NCBI GenBank assembly: GCA_902803195.1 | Contig: CADCOX010000347.1 | Span: 1 to 12,403 of the forward strand | DNA from: an uncultured Bacteroidales bacterium | Lineage (GTDB): Bacteria; Bacteroidota; Bacteroidia; Bacteroidales; Bacteroidaceae | Direction: 5' to 3' | Length of the DNA: 12,403 nt | Shown here: in pieces, positions 1 to 8,631 of the stretch | Position numbering within the stretch: the stretch's first letter is position 1 | How the letters are laid out: each line of letters opens with the position of its first letter | Notes under the pieces: model-generated | Databases searched by the model: none | Told to the model about the DNA's origin: nothing | The model's input: the letters and a program-made list of their open reading frames with translations, nothing else | Program-made: the position numbers and the translations under genes

Positions 1-24
1 GCGCGGAATAAAATCAAATTTTCG

Positions 25-54
25 AATGATGCCGGCAGTCGCCGTCATCTTTTT
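25..54 (+). terminator. Hairpin terminator, possibly bidirectional
   Basis: GATG/CATC and CGGC/GCCG form a stem (28-36 with 41-49) with one C/T mismatch and an AGTC loop. Five T residues follow on the plus strand at 50-54. The T-tract runs into the stop codon of the minus-strand fimbrillin gene at 53. As a plus-strand terminator it would serve a gene entering from the left. On the minus strand the hairpin lies just past the fimbrillin stop, but only a mixed A/T stretch follows, so termination there is less certain. Confidence 0.45.
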
Positions 55-3000
55 AATCGTGGAACAAGCGAACCGAGAAGCCGTAAGCCTGATTGCCGTA
101 GAGCTCGTACATGCTGCCAGAAGAGAAGCCCCAGTAGAAAGCCTTAGTACCATCAGCAGGAGAAGCAGACCAGTAGTTGCCGCCCGAGCCAACGCGCTTG
201 TCGGTAATGCCAGTAGTGCTATCCGTGTAGCCACAGGCAGGCAGGAAGCGTGATACCAATGACGATGTTTCACTTGAAGCGGTCGGGCGCAGGTTCTTGG
301 CGTTGTTCTTCCACTCTGTAGACGTTGGCAACATCTGTACCAGCCCCTTCGCTGTAGCCATGTCCGATATCTCGTTTGAGAGAACGTAAGACTCAATCAA
401 CAGACCATTGCAAGGAGATGTAGTCCACTTGTAGTGCCATGCAGTAGCCGTTTTGCCTGCACCGTAGTTCCTTACAGCGTAATAATCTCCATTTCCAGCT
501 TTGTAGAATACACCCTTAACATTATCTGCGGGAGCTTCCTCATCATCAGTCTGCGGGAATGAGAACGTACCTGTCTTAGAGAAAATATTCGTTCCAGAGG
601 CATTTTGAGATTCCGCTTTATCAGATGGAATAACACTTACTTGCTCTGCATATGTCGGAATATGATAGTCACTGATAGAAACCGTTGATTTCATATCTGA
701 CCATGTGAATACATTCTGAGCAGCAGTAGAGTGACTTGGGACGAAAGCTTGTCCAGTTCCATCAACGTTGAATTCTGCAACCTTCCACAAGGCGTTAGAC
801 GTAAGGGCATCGGCCTTCATTTTGTCCAGTGGCCCGTCAGTCACAATCACATGAACAGTTACTTTAGGATCGCCTTCTGCTGTATGACCACTGAAGGTAA
901 ATGTAATCTTTCCCTTTCCAGTAGATGAAGGTGTGATTTTACCGGTTGATTCATCAAAAGTAATTGGGCAATCACCAGTTTCACCATCTTCTATAGAAAC
1001 TTCTGAGTTAATCGTAATATTCTCATCCAGTGCAGGTGAGGTGCTCCATGTCAGTGTAGAGGGCTTAGACAATTCAAGCATCAGATAAGAATCTGCAGAA
1101 CTGTTGTTAACAGTGATCGACGGCTTGTTGACATTGACGCGCAAACTTTGCTCAGCACCATACTTTGATTTAATGGTTACTGTAGCATAACCCCGGCCTA
1201 CGGGAGTGAACTTGACAACTTTTGCATTGTCACCATCACCATCCACAACTTCCGGTTCAGAAATGACATCAGTCTGATGGCTCTCTTTTTCAGAATTAGT
1301 CATCTTTGTCTCACCGTTGTAGTATTCCTTTGTGAATACCTCTACAGAAGCGATATCCTCGTCTTCGATACCAAGAGACTTTGGAACAATCAGCTGAACA
1401 TCAACAGACTTCTTGTCAGCATCGGTTGCATCTGCAGCAAACTTATACAGGTTGATTGTAGAAGCATTAAGTACCATCTCAGTACCAACGATAGCAATCA
1501 CTGTTGATGACATATTACCATTTTCATCAGTAGCCGTGAGAGTTACAACACCAGGTCTCTTCGGTACGAAGTAGAATGTAGAAACATTAGAGAGGCTTGA
1601 ATACAGCTCAAGATCGGCAGCATCAGTGCGGGTGCCGCGACGAGAAGGTGCAGGGTTCACTGATGTCAATCCGCCTACATTGAAGTCGTCTACCGTGATA
1701 TTACTTGGATTTCCACTCAATATTGTCAGGACATTAGGTACAGTTCCTGTTCCAGAAAGAGTCTTTACACCAGGAATTGTAATATCAACAGCAGCGTCTC
1801 CTGTTGCGGGCAGCGTCTTTCCTGCAGGATTATTACCAGATGTTAAAGCGTTAAGAGTCAATGGGTTGTTGGGGTTGTTAAAGCCTTTGCCCTTATTAGC
1901 AGGCAGCCATTCTGAGGAATTATGATCAGCATTAGATACGAAACCTGCGACGGAGGCATCGAACTTCACGCTAGTCAGACCAATATGCAACTTGACATAG
2001 TGCTTATAACCTGCCTGCAGACCAGAACCATTAAAGGATATTTCCTTAGTAATCTTGTTCTGTATGCTCGATCCGTGGGTTGTACCATCGGAAAGCAGAC
2101 TTGAGAGATTGTCATCCTGAGTCTCCACATCATAGACAATTGTTACTGTCAGAGGCTCATCACCTGCTGGAATGACATAAATTGCATCATTAGGTCCAGC
2201 TGCCTCGAATTTGCCTGTGGTAGCGTTTGTACGTCCGAACAAGTTCGCGAAATCACCATTTACGCCAACTGCATCTGCGAAGTTAGTGCTCTGAATGATG
2301 CTGGGATTAAGATACGGATTCTTTTCATTCGCATTCTCCTTTACACCTTCGCTGCCGTTCTTGCGACCGTCATTGACTGTGACAGCCTCAATATTCTCGC
2401 ATGTGAGTTCGCCCTGGCCAGAATAGTTCATCCAACGCGGAGTATACCTATCCTGATTGTTCAGGTTAAGTGCACCCTTCTGCGCAAAGCCGCTGAAGGT
2501 GATGCTGCGAACAAACACCTTTGTCTTCTGACCGATGCTCTGCTGAGTCTCACCATCAGGGAGGCGATCGATCTGGTCTCCATCCTCATGGTCGCGCAGA
2601 TCTGTGTCGAGATCAATCTGCACATTAAGTGCGGCCAAAGCATGTTGGAAATCGAACTTCATCTTCTGAGAGATGTCAGCAGGGTGCTCAACGTCAATCC
2701 AAGGTTTGCCCATTTCCATCTTCTGGTTAGCCTTGGCCAGCGTACCCCAAGTGATAAATCCCTGCGCATCCGCATTATCACTGGTTACCGTTCCGTAGCA
2801 CAGATCCACCTGCTGATCGATATTCATCGACGTGATGTACTTCACAATGGGATCACCAGCTGAGCTGTTGCGAGACATGCCGGTAATTCCGTAGCTCTCG
2901 TCAGTAGCCTTGCCTGTCGTTGGATCAACCTGCACATAAGGCGCATAAGCAAAGAAGCTTACGCGATCCTGATCGCGGCTCTCAGCGTTGTCGCCATATT

Positions 3001-3382
3001 CATTGGGCCAGTATTTCACAGGCTCATAATTCCATCCACCTTTGCTGGCATCAAGAGAAACCTTCTGGTTGTACATGAAGTTTGGCTTCGTCTGACCTGA
3101 ATAGTCTGCTGCATCCGTATAATAGGCGAACACACCAAAACCTTCATCTCCCAGATAAACAGTATTCTCAGCTGGTGTTGCAGGAGCATTACCATTCGCT
3201 AACTCACCCGATGATCCGCTTCGCGTGATACCGCGATCAATGTAGGTGTTAAAACCAATCTCAGTCTTTCCAGGAATTGCAGGACCGCTGGGAGCACTTG
3301 CCTCTTGCGACTGGAAAGTGTCTGTCGTACAACTAGCGAGCATCGCCGCCATAGTTGAAACATACAAAAACTTTTTTCTCAT
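53..3382 (-). CDS. Large fimbrillin-family lipoprotein with Ig-like repeats and C-terminal FSMP-like domain
   Basis: Predicted surface-exposed fimbrial subunit of 1109 residues, last gene of the operon in this window. Residues 1-18 form a lipoprotein signal ending in the lipobox MLASC with Cys18. Residues about 40-480 look like a Mfa/fimbrillin domain, with GFGVFAYY at 81-88, KYWPN at 123-127 and FFAYAPY at 143-149. A GITR motif at 51-54 resembles the arginine site where type V pilins are trimmed after lipoprotein export. Residues about 500-860 are threonine/serine-rich Ig-like segments. The final ~65 residues (GGNYWSASP near 1067-1075, ending in SVRLFHD) resemble the FSMP or major-paralogous C-terminal domain of Bacteroidetes surface proteins. 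Its size and modular C-terminus suggest a tip or accessory adhesin rather than the main shaft pilin. It starts 62 bp after the preceding fimbrillin stop. Family call is firm; the tip role is inference. Confidence 0.85.
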   Translation of the reverse strand: MRKKFLYVSTMAAMLASCTTDTFQSQEASAPSGPAIPGKTEIGFNTYIDRGITRSGSSGELANGNAPATPAENTVYLGDEGFGVFAYYTDAADYSGQTKPNFMYNQKVSLDASKGGWNYEPVKYWPNEYGDNAESRDQDRVSFFAYAPYVQVDPTTGKATDESYGITGMSRNSSAGDPIVKYITSMNIDQQVDLCYGTVTSDNADAQGFITWGTLAKANQKMEMGKPWIDVEHPADISQKMKFDFQHALAALNVQIDLDTDLRDHEDGDQIDRLPDGETQQSIGQKTKVFVRSITFSGFAQKGALNLNNQDRYTPRWMNYSGQGELTCENIEAVTVNDGRKNGSEGVKENANEKNPYLNPSIIQSTNFADAVGVNGDFANLFGRTNATTGKFEAAGPNDAIYVIPAGDEPLTVTIVYDVETQDDNLSSLLSDGTTHGSSIQNKITKEISFNGSGLQAGYKHYVKLHIGLTSVKFDASVAGFVSNADHNSSEWLPANKGKGFNNPNNPLTLNALTSGNNPAGKTLPATGDAAVDITIPGVKTLSGTGTVPNVLTILSGNPSNITVDDFNVGGLTSVNPAPSRRGTRTDAADLELYSSLSNVSTFYFVPKRPGVVTLTATDENGNMSSTVIAIVGTEMVLNASTINLYKFAADATDADKKSVDVQLIVPKSLGIEDEDIASVEVFTKEYYNGETKMTNSEKESHQTDVISEPEVVDGDGDNAKVVKFTPVGRGYATVTIKSKYGAEQSLRVNVNKPSITVNNSSADSYLMLELSKPSTLTWSTSPALDENITINSEVSIEDGETGDCPITFDESTGKITPSSTGKGKITFTFSGHTAEGDPKVTVHVIVTDGPLDKMKADALTSNALWKVAEFNVDGTGQAFVPSHSTAAQNVFTWSDMKSTVSISDYHIPTYAEQVSVIPSDKAESQNASGTNIFSKTGTFSFPQTDDEEAPADNVKGVFYKAGNGDYYAVRNYGAGKTATAWHYKWTTSPCNGLLIESYVLSNEISDMATAKGLVQMLPTSTEWKNNAKNLRPTASSETSSLVSRFLPACGYTDSTTGITDKRVGSGGNYWSASPADGTKAFYWGFSSGSMYELYGNQAYGFSVRLFHD

Positions 3383-3415
3383 AATGTAAATTTTTAAATT
3401 AAACTTAAAAGAGAT

Positions 3416-3442
3416 AAAAAAACAAATATCTGTAAAGCAGAT
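3416..3442 (-). terminator. Weak hairpin plus T-tract between fimbrillin genes (possible attenuator)
   Basis: Read on the minus strand, ATCTG and CAGAT (3442-3438 and 3432-3428) can pair around a CTTTA loop just after the upstream fimbrillin stop at 3445. Seven T residues follow at 3422-3416 after a short gap. A five-pair stem is weak, so at most partial termination is expected, which could lower expression of the 1109-residue protein relative to the 566-residue one. It may also be chance in an A/T-rich gap. Confidence 0.25.
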
Positions 3443-3444
3443 TA

Positions 3445-5145
3445 TTACTGAACATTTACTAAATACGTAACAGTCTTAACGGGATATGTATAGTTACTAC
3501 TGTCTTCGACCGTTGCTGTAACGATACAACTACCGGCAGTAACACCTTTAATCTGTCCCGATGAGTTGTCGAGAGGGTCAACCGTAGCCGTAGCAACATC
3601 CGGGGCGCTTGAAGCCAGTGTCAGCTTACCGCCGCCCGTGCAACTGATGCGAACAGATTCTCCCACCGTCAATGAAGTCTTTTCGATATTGATGACACCA
3701 GTAGCCTGCTGGATGACAAACGTCTTCGTGGCAAGACCACCTTGATAGTCACCTACACCCGTGACAATGACAGTGGCCGTTCCTGCATCAGTATTATCAG
3801 TGTAGGCCAATGTGTAATCAGTTCCTGGTGAGAGTATCCTTCCCTCGGCGTTTACTATGATGGCAGATGGTGTAATAGGTGAGCCCGTATAGGTCTGGTC
3901 GGCGATGTCGAGGATTCGTAACATCACACTCAATTCTGCCGATCCTTCAATTGTCAAGTCATCGCTAAAAACCAGTCGAATATCCTGTGTACGACCTGGT
4001 TCTGCCGAAGCAGAAAGGGTGATTGTGCAACCGACAGCACCTGAGTAAGAGATCAAGCTGCCAGTCTTTACCGAATATTCTGCCGCAATGTCAAGGGTTT
4101 GAGGCTTGTCCTTTAGGTCAAGCGGAATATAGAAGATTCCATTATTCTCATAGCTGTCATCTAAATCAGAGAGACTATTATTAATATCAATCCATGTTCC
4201 ATCAGAGGTTGCTCTAGCTATCTCAACTCCCGATTCAGACACGAATTTGCAGACACGATGCACAAGAGGATCCTCTGACTCCACTGACTGCCAGTTGGGC
4301 TTTTCATTACCATTCATGATAAGCCTGCCCTTACGCAGAAGAGAGTAATTCAGTGTAACCTTATTAAGTATGAGTCTTACATCTTCCCCTGCGTGCAAGG
4401 CTGCAGCCTTGAGCCGAGTCTTCAGGACACTTGACACATCAAGTGTAACCTTGTCACCCGCACAGGCGAGGGCGTGACGGAAATCAAATGCCACCTTGTC
4501 AGAGACATCCTTGCCCTTCTGCTGGTCCTTGGTGAAGGCATAGAGTAGGTCGACCTGCGATGACTGCCAGTCGTCGCGGGTGCCACCGAGCTGGTAGACA
4601 AGCCACGGGTCACCCACCTCACCGCTTTTCGAGAAGTCGGTGATGCAGCCGTCAGCACTCGCCTCAGCATAAGGTGCATAGGCGAAGAAGGTGAGATACT
4701 CCCTGTTCTCCTCCGTGCCGTCACCGTTAGGCCAGTATTTGATAGGCGAATAGGTCCAGAGACCGCCACCGAGTGAACCGTCGTAGGTCACCTGCTGGTT
4801 CCACATGAAGTCACAGAGAATATTGCTACTGGCATAGGGATGGATGCCATGGTGGGCGGCGAACACGCCGAAGCCTGAGCCTGACTGGAGTGAGGACAGG
4901 TCCTCCGTTCCCTCAGCGGTGCGGGTAATGCCGGGAACGCTGACGGAGAAGGCGACGGCATCGCCAGAGACGGTTGAGTGGGTCGCAGGGCTGCCGGCGG
5001 AGTCCTCATCGACGAGGGCGCAACCGACAAGCAGCAGCGACACAGCCAAAAGGAAGAGGGGCGGCAGGTGCCTTACAAGCCTGCCGTTGATCCCCTCTGG
5101 GTCAAGGTGAATGAATCGAATAATTGCTTTTAAAACAGTTCTCAT
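3445..5145 (-). CDS. Fimbrillin-family lipoprotein with C-terminal Ig-like domains
   Basis: Predicted fimbrial subunit of 566 residues. A hydrophobic stretch ends in the lipobox LLVGC with Cys42, preceded by an unusually long N-region of about 26 residues; no internal Met offers a shorter start. The fimbrillin domain covers roughly 60-400 and shares landmarks with the 1109-residue neighbour: GITR at 72-75, GFGVFA at 91-96, KYWPN at 136-140 and FFAYAPY at 153-159. Residues about 416-479 match the MBG-like Ig pattern seen in many secreted proteins (YTG, TDYTLAY, GTATVIVTG, GDYQGG). Residues about 480-566 look like a Big_2-type Ig domain. The gene is third in the operon, 50 bp after the DUF5119 gene. 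The two fimbrillins are probably alternative or successive subunits of one fibre; which is the shaft cannot be decided here. Confidence 0.85.
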   Translation of the reverse strand: MRTVLKAIIRFIHLDPEGINGRLVRHLPPLFLLAVSLLLVGCALVDEDSAGSPATHSTVSGDAVAFSVSVPGITRTAEGTEDLSSLQSGSGFGVFAAHHGIHPYASSNILCDFMWNQQVTYDGSLGGGLWTYSPIKYWPNGDGTEENREYLTFFAYAPYAEASADGCITDFSKSGEVGDPWLVYQLGGTRDDWQSSQVDLLYAFTKDQQKGKDVSDKVAFDFRHALACAGDKVTLDVSSVLKTRLKAAALHAGEDVRLILNKVTLNYSLLRKGRLIMNGNEKPNWQSVESEDPLVHRVCKFVSESGVEIARATSDGTWIDINNSLSDLDDSYENNGIFYIPLDLKDKPQTLDIAAEYSVKTGSLISYSGAVGCTITLSASAEPGRTQDIRLVFSDDLTIEGSAELSVMLRILDIADQTYTGSPITPSAIIVNAEGRILSPGTDYTLAYTDNTDAGTATVIVTGVGDYQGGLATKTFVIQQATGVINIEKTSLTVGESVRISCTGGGKLTLASSAPDVATATVDPLDNSSGQIKGVTAGSCIVTATVEDSSNYTYPVKTVTYLVNVQ

Positions 5146-5195
5146 CTTTCAATTAACATAAAATGCATAAAAAACCATAAAATACATTTCTCTCG

Positions 5196-6602
5196 TCAGA
5201 AGAACACATCGACCGGTAGTTCCTCCTTCCAGGGCTCCACCTCGGCATCGAAGCCGGCGCCGTTGTAGGGATCGACCCAGGGGAGGTCTGGCTCATGAGG
5301 GTCGGGATGCGGGTGAGGATGGGGTCTCGGAGGATAGACCCACACATAAATATACTCACCATCCTTGCCGTCCTCACCGGGAACTCCCGGCGGGCCTGGC
5401 TCTCCCTTCTCGCCCTGAGGACCCGGATCGCCCTTCTGGCCATAGGAGGTGCCGAAGAAGCGGGCGTTGAGGTCGATGAGGAGCAGATACTCATTGTCGA
5501 ACTTCACCACCTGGTCGCCGACATCGTAGGAATACTCCATCACACGTACGTGATCACGCAGCGTGAATCGCAGGTTCAGCCGCAACTCTTTGGGCAGAGC
5601 CTCGACCCACCAGATGCTGTCCTCCTCGGCACGGTCCTCAACACTGGTTTCAGCCGGCATGAAATGGCCGTCGTGGACGGAGTGATAGCCGTTGACGGTG
5701 CGAGACCGCAGACCGAAGGTGTTAATGGTGGTATGAATATAGCCGAGGGAGTCGTTAACCACCTGGAGCCTCCAGTCATCAAGAGCCATCAGACAGGGAT
5801 CATCAGTGTTCCTGTCGCTGGAGAGGTAATGGCCGCTGGAGAGTCCGGCGATGGAGCCCTGCACCTGCCAGAGATACTGGATACCACGGATGAACACGCG
5901 GATATGGAGTCGCTGAACGATGGGCTCCGGCTCAGCATAGAAGCCCTGGACAGTGAGTGTCGACTGATAGTTCTCCTTCTCTTTCCAAGGGATATAGTCG
6001 CCGTATTCGCCAGCATAGACATCCATGTCCTTGAGCGTGTCGAGCACCATGTACTCAGGCTCGCCCGTGACAGTGTAGTAGCCCGACCTGCGCTCACGCT
6101 CGGGCAGGGGGTAGCTCCAGCAGGAGTCGCCGTAGAGTCGACGGAAGTCAATGGAGTCGACCTTCACGTCGAGTTTCGCATAGACGGAGTCGAAACGCTC
6201 AGGCTGCTGGGCGGCACGCTCGGCCACCACGCGGGCGGTGCTCATGGTGTCCATACTCAAGAACTTCTGACGGCCAAACTCCTCGGGCGAGTAGTCGATG
6301 ACCATACCCTGATAGCGACCCCGCGAGAGGTAGAGATCGTAGTGGTTGACATCGGCGGTGGTGTGACGCGCGGGGCGCACATCGCCGTAGCCGGGATAGA
6401 ACCAAACCGTCATACCGTAGGGGCGGTGGCCGTCGTACTTACTCCAGTCGACCTCGAGAAACACGTCGTGGAACTCGTCGCCGTATACGTAGAGCTCGCG
6501 GCGCTCGCACCCTGTCAGCACGAGGAAGGCCAGAAAGCAGACTACCACCGCCAGCGCGAACAGCATGTCTTTCCATTCTAATTTATAGCCATTTATCTTC
6601 AT
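5196..6602 (-). CDS. DUF5119-type lipoprotein with collagen-like Gly-X-Y segment
   Basis: A 468-residue lipoprotein with a membrane-spanning signal segment (about 13-30) and lipobox VLTGC, Cys32. The body (33-387) resembles DUF5119 proteins, which occur beside fimbrillin genes in Bacteroidales and are presumed fimbrial assembly or anchor subunits. Residues 388-414 are nine consecutive Gly-X-Y triplets (for example GDP, GEP, GPP) followed by Gly415. A rigid Pro/His run lies at 427-436 and a short acidic tail ends in DVFF. The collagen-like part is encoded at 5358-5441. It could form a trimeric stalk or extended spacer that displays the C-terminus. The gene starts 8 bp after the upstream DUF3575-type gene, so it is very probably cotranscribed. 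The DUF5119 assignment is from recalled family features, not a search; the exact role is unknown. Confidence 0.75.
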   Translation of the reverse strand: MKINGYKLEWKDMLFALAVVVCFLAFLVLTGCERRELYVYGDEFHDVFLEVDWSKYDGHRPYGMTVWFYPGYGDVRPARHTTADVNHYDLYLSRGRYQGMVIDYSPEEFGRQKFLSMDTMSTARVVAERAAQQPERFDSVYAKLDVKVDSIDFRRLYGDSCWSYPLPERERRSGYYTVTGEPEYMVLDTLKDMDVYAGEYGDYIPWKEKENYQSTLTVQGFYAEPEPIVQRLHIRVFIRGIQYLWQVQGSIAGLSSGHYLSSDRNTDDPCLMALDDWRLQVVNDSLGYIHTTINTFGLRSRTVNGYHSVHDGHFMPAETSVEDRAEEDSIWWVEALPKELRLNLRFTLRDHVRVMEYSYDVGDQVVKFDNEYLLLIDLNARFFGTSYGQKGDPGPQGEKGEPGPPGVPGEDGKDGEYIYVWVYPPRPHPHPHPDPHEPDLPWVDPYNGAGFDAEVEPWKEELPVDVFF

Positions 6603-6610
6603 ATCACTCT

Positions 6611-8512
6611 TTACTTTTCACTTTTATCATTCCTATTGTATTTCTCATCAGCACGCTCAATCTCGCGCTGGAGCCTCTCCAGATTCTGACGGCGCTCGAA
6701 CTCGATGCGCTGACGCATCTTCGCATGCCTCCGGTCGAGTCTGGCCTGACGCTTGGCGGCCTTGGCATCGGCCTTGGCCTGACGGCGGGCAGCCTTCGCG
6801 GCAGCCTTAGCCTCCCTGGCGGCAGCCTTGCCATCGGGCGACTTGGCGTAGGTACGCTCAGCCTTCAGCTGCTCACGGCGAAGCTCCTTCTCCTCGCGCT
6901 CCTGTTGGCGGCGGGCATTCCTCTCGTCCTTGGCCTGCTGCTTCTGAGCCTTCGCCTCAAGCTGCTGCTGCCGGCTGAGAGCCTTGGCATCAAGTGCCTG
7001 CTGCCGCTTTTCTGCCTCGAAGGCCTTCATCGCCTCCCTGCGCTCGACCTTCGGCAGGAGCCTGATCTCACGGAGGCGCGACCTCTCGGCGGTCTTCATG
7101 CTGTCGCGTACATATTTCTCACGGGCCTTCACGGAGTCGCGAAAGTGGAGGTAGTCGTTGCGCTCGGCATCGCGCTGCATGGCACGCTCACGGCGCCAAC
7201 GGGCATCGTGCTGATTGAACACATAGCCGATGGAGATATTGGCATGGACAGCCCCAGGCCAGTTGGTATGCCCCGTTTCGCGCCACATCAGGTGGTCGTC
7301 GTGTATCTCCTCCTTCCCGATGGGGAAGAGGGTGCTGCCGTCATAGCGGCGCCAGTCGATATGGGCAAAGCCCAGACCGAAACCCATATCGAAGGCCCAC
7401 TGTCTGCGGCGACCGAAACGGTGCTGCCAGCCAAGATTAACATAGGCAGAATATACCTCGGCCTGATAGCCCTTCGACCGCCATTCGAGATCGCCATAGC
7501 CCCCGCCGAGAGCCAGGCCGAGATGCCAGCCACTGAGAGTATGATGGCGATAGCGACGGCCAAGCCAACGGCGAAGTTCTACAGAACCGTAAAGAATCTC
7601 GTTTGCGTATGCATTATAGTTAAATACCCACCATGACCAGACACCCTCTACATTGAGACTCCACTTGTCCTTATGACCAAGCGAGAACTCTGCCTGTAGA
7701 TTAGGCGTGCCTGTACCGAGCAGCGGGAGGTTGGAACGCAGGATCCACACCGGCCAGCGCAGCACGGGCTTGCGCGCCTCGGGAGCCTCGACGGCTGGTG
7801 CCGCAGGGGCACTGACATAGATGGGCTGTGCCATGATAACGGTATCGCGCACGACAATCGTGTCGCGCCCACCAGCGGCGGGTACCCATGAAATAATCGC
7901 CGTGGCACCGCTACGCAGGGGAGCCAAGTACCGCTCAAGCAGTACCGGCCATACCTCTCCCCCGCGTAGGGCGCGCAAAAGCTGCTCGCGGTGGTCGCGC
8001 TGGTTCTCGTCGACCGATGCCGGCATCTCGATGATGCGCAGCACCTCATCGCGCCAAGGCTCACGGCTGCGGGCCACCGACTCGTAGAGCCCGTCCCAGC
8101 GGGCTGCCTCATTATGAACAATGATACTGCCCAGACTGCCGCCCAGACTCTGACGGACGAGACGCCGAATGGCGATTCCCCGGTTCTCACCCAGCCAGCG
8201 GTTATGGGCGGCAGTACCTTCGGGCGAAGCTCCGCTATAGATATCAAGGCGCAAGGCATAGGGAGACACCCCAGAATAATTTAAGTGGAAATTGGACACG
8301 AACGTCTCCCAAGCCCTGGCATTGTCGGCATAACTCATGTCAATACGGATACTATCCAAGCGGAAGCGAATGCTGAGTGTGTCGGACTGAGCCGCAGCAG
8401 GCAACTGCGACCCAACCAACACTCCTGCCTCCACTGAGGCTTGCGCCTGCACTGTACCAAAAGACAACGCAACCGCAACCAAGCAAATCCATCTTAACAC
8501 ATAAATGAACAT
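6611..8512 (-). CDS. Outer-membrane protein: OmpA-like N-terminus, DUF3575 barrel, TolA-like charged tail
   Basis: First gene of the fimbrial operon, 633 residues. The signal peptide is cleaved probably after AQA near residue 25. Residues about 45-120 contain an OmpA-like segment (IYSGASPEGT at 91-100, then N104 and ENRGIAIRRLV). Residues about 251-432 are rich in alternating aromatic and glycine residues typical of a DUF3575 beta-barrel and end in GYVF, as outer-membrane strands do. Residues 433-633 are a highly charged Arg/Lys/Glu/Ala helix, predicted coiled coil, with a TolA-like Ala/Lys stretch at 557-592. The tail would lie in the periplasm. DUF3575 proteins commonly head Bacteroidales fimbrial loci and may anchor the fibre to the envelope. 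The start at 8512 lies 39 bp from the left inverted repeat, so any promoter must come through the invertible segment. Confidence 0.8.
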   Translation of the reverse strand: MFIYVLRWICLVAVALSFGTVQAQASVEAGVLVGSQLPAAAQSDTLSIRFRLDSIRIDMSYADNARAWETFVSNFHLNYSGVSPYALRLDIYSGASPEGTAAHNRWLGENRGIAIRRLVRQSLGGSLGSIIVHNEAARWDGLYESVARSREPWRDEVLRIIEMPASVDENQRDHREQLLRALRGGEVWPVLLERYLAPLRSGATAIISWVPAAGGRDTIVVRDTVIMAQPIYVSAPAAPAVEAPEARKPVLRWPVWILRSNLPLLGTGTPNLQAEFSLGHKDKWSLNVEGVWSWWVFNYNAYANEILYGSVELRRWLGRRYRHHTLSGWHLGLALGGGYGDLEWRSKGYQAEVYSAYVNLGWQHRFGRRRQWAFDMGFGLGFAHIDWRRYDGSTLFPIGKEEIHDDHLMWRETGHTNWPGAVHANISIGYVFNQHDARWRRERAMQRDAERNDYLHFRDSVKAREKYVRDSMKTAERSRLREIRLLPKVERREAMKAFEAEKRQQALDAKALSRQQQLEAKAQKQQAKDERNARRQQEREEKELRREQLKAERTYAKSPDGKAAAREAKAAAKAARRQAKADAKAAKRQARLDRRHAKMRQRIEFERRQNLERLQREIERADEKYNRNDKSEK

Positions 8513-8551
8513 ATCATAATCATTAAATTACACTTCTCTTTTACTGAATCC

Positions 8552-8573
8552 GCTCCTATCCTTGCAATAGGAA
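8552..8573 (+). repeat. Left inverted repeat (IRL) of the invertible segment
   Basis: Perfect 22-bp match to the reverse complement of 9779-9800. Each copy is internally symmetric: TCCTAT (8554-8559) and ATAGGA (8567-8572) flank the 7-bp asymmetric spacer CCTTGCA. This is the usual layout of a tyrosine-recombinase core site, two recombinase-binding arms around a 6-8 bp crossover region. An asymmetric spacer in inverted copies dictates inversion rather than deletion. The match ends abruptly on both sides (8551 and 8574 differ). Confidence 0.9.
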
Positions 8574-8579
8574 CACACT

Positions 8580-8611
8580 TTTGGCTATCCGACTATATTT
8601 TTGTAATTTTG
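8580..8611 (+). promoter_or_regulatory. Bacteroidetes-type promoter of the recombinase gene
   Basis: TTTG at 8580-8583, a 20-bp spacer, then TAATTTTG at 8604-8611 match the -33 and -7 elements of Bacteroidetes housekeeping promoters. The ATG follows about 20 bp downstream, leaving a very short leader with A-rich sequence (AAAAAGA) before the start. It lies just inside the left repeat, so it travels with the gene and should work in both orientations. Confidence 0.75.
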
Positions 8612-8631
8612 CACCCTCATTTTAAAAAGAC

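Larger units (their letters stand above)
8513..8631. promoter_or_regulatory. Intergenic switch region between fimbrial operon and recombinase
   Basis: This 119-bp gap separates the divergent fimbrial operon and recombinase gene. It holds the left inverted repeat (8552-8573) and the recombinase promoter (8580-8611). On the minus strand I searched for the -33/-7 pair that would drive the fimbrial operon and found none here or in the adjoining part of the recombinase gene. In the orientation shown the operon therefore lacks a recognisable promoter. Confidence 0.6.

Noticed and set aside
5295..6581. Long plus-strand open reading frame of 428 codons
   Set aside because: It is antisense to the DUF5119-type gene, lacks a signal peptide or domain, and its composition reflects the opposite strand's codon bias.
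6725..7636. Plus-strand open reading frame of 303 codons
   Set aside because: Antisense to the charged tail of the DUF3575-type protein; the Leu/Gly-rich translation is a shadow of the Ala/Lys/Arg/Glu repeats.
8513..8551. A fixed promoter for the fimbrial operon between its start codon and the left repeat
   Set aside because: The 39 bp hold no TAnnTTTG or TTG pair with suitable spacing on the minus strand.
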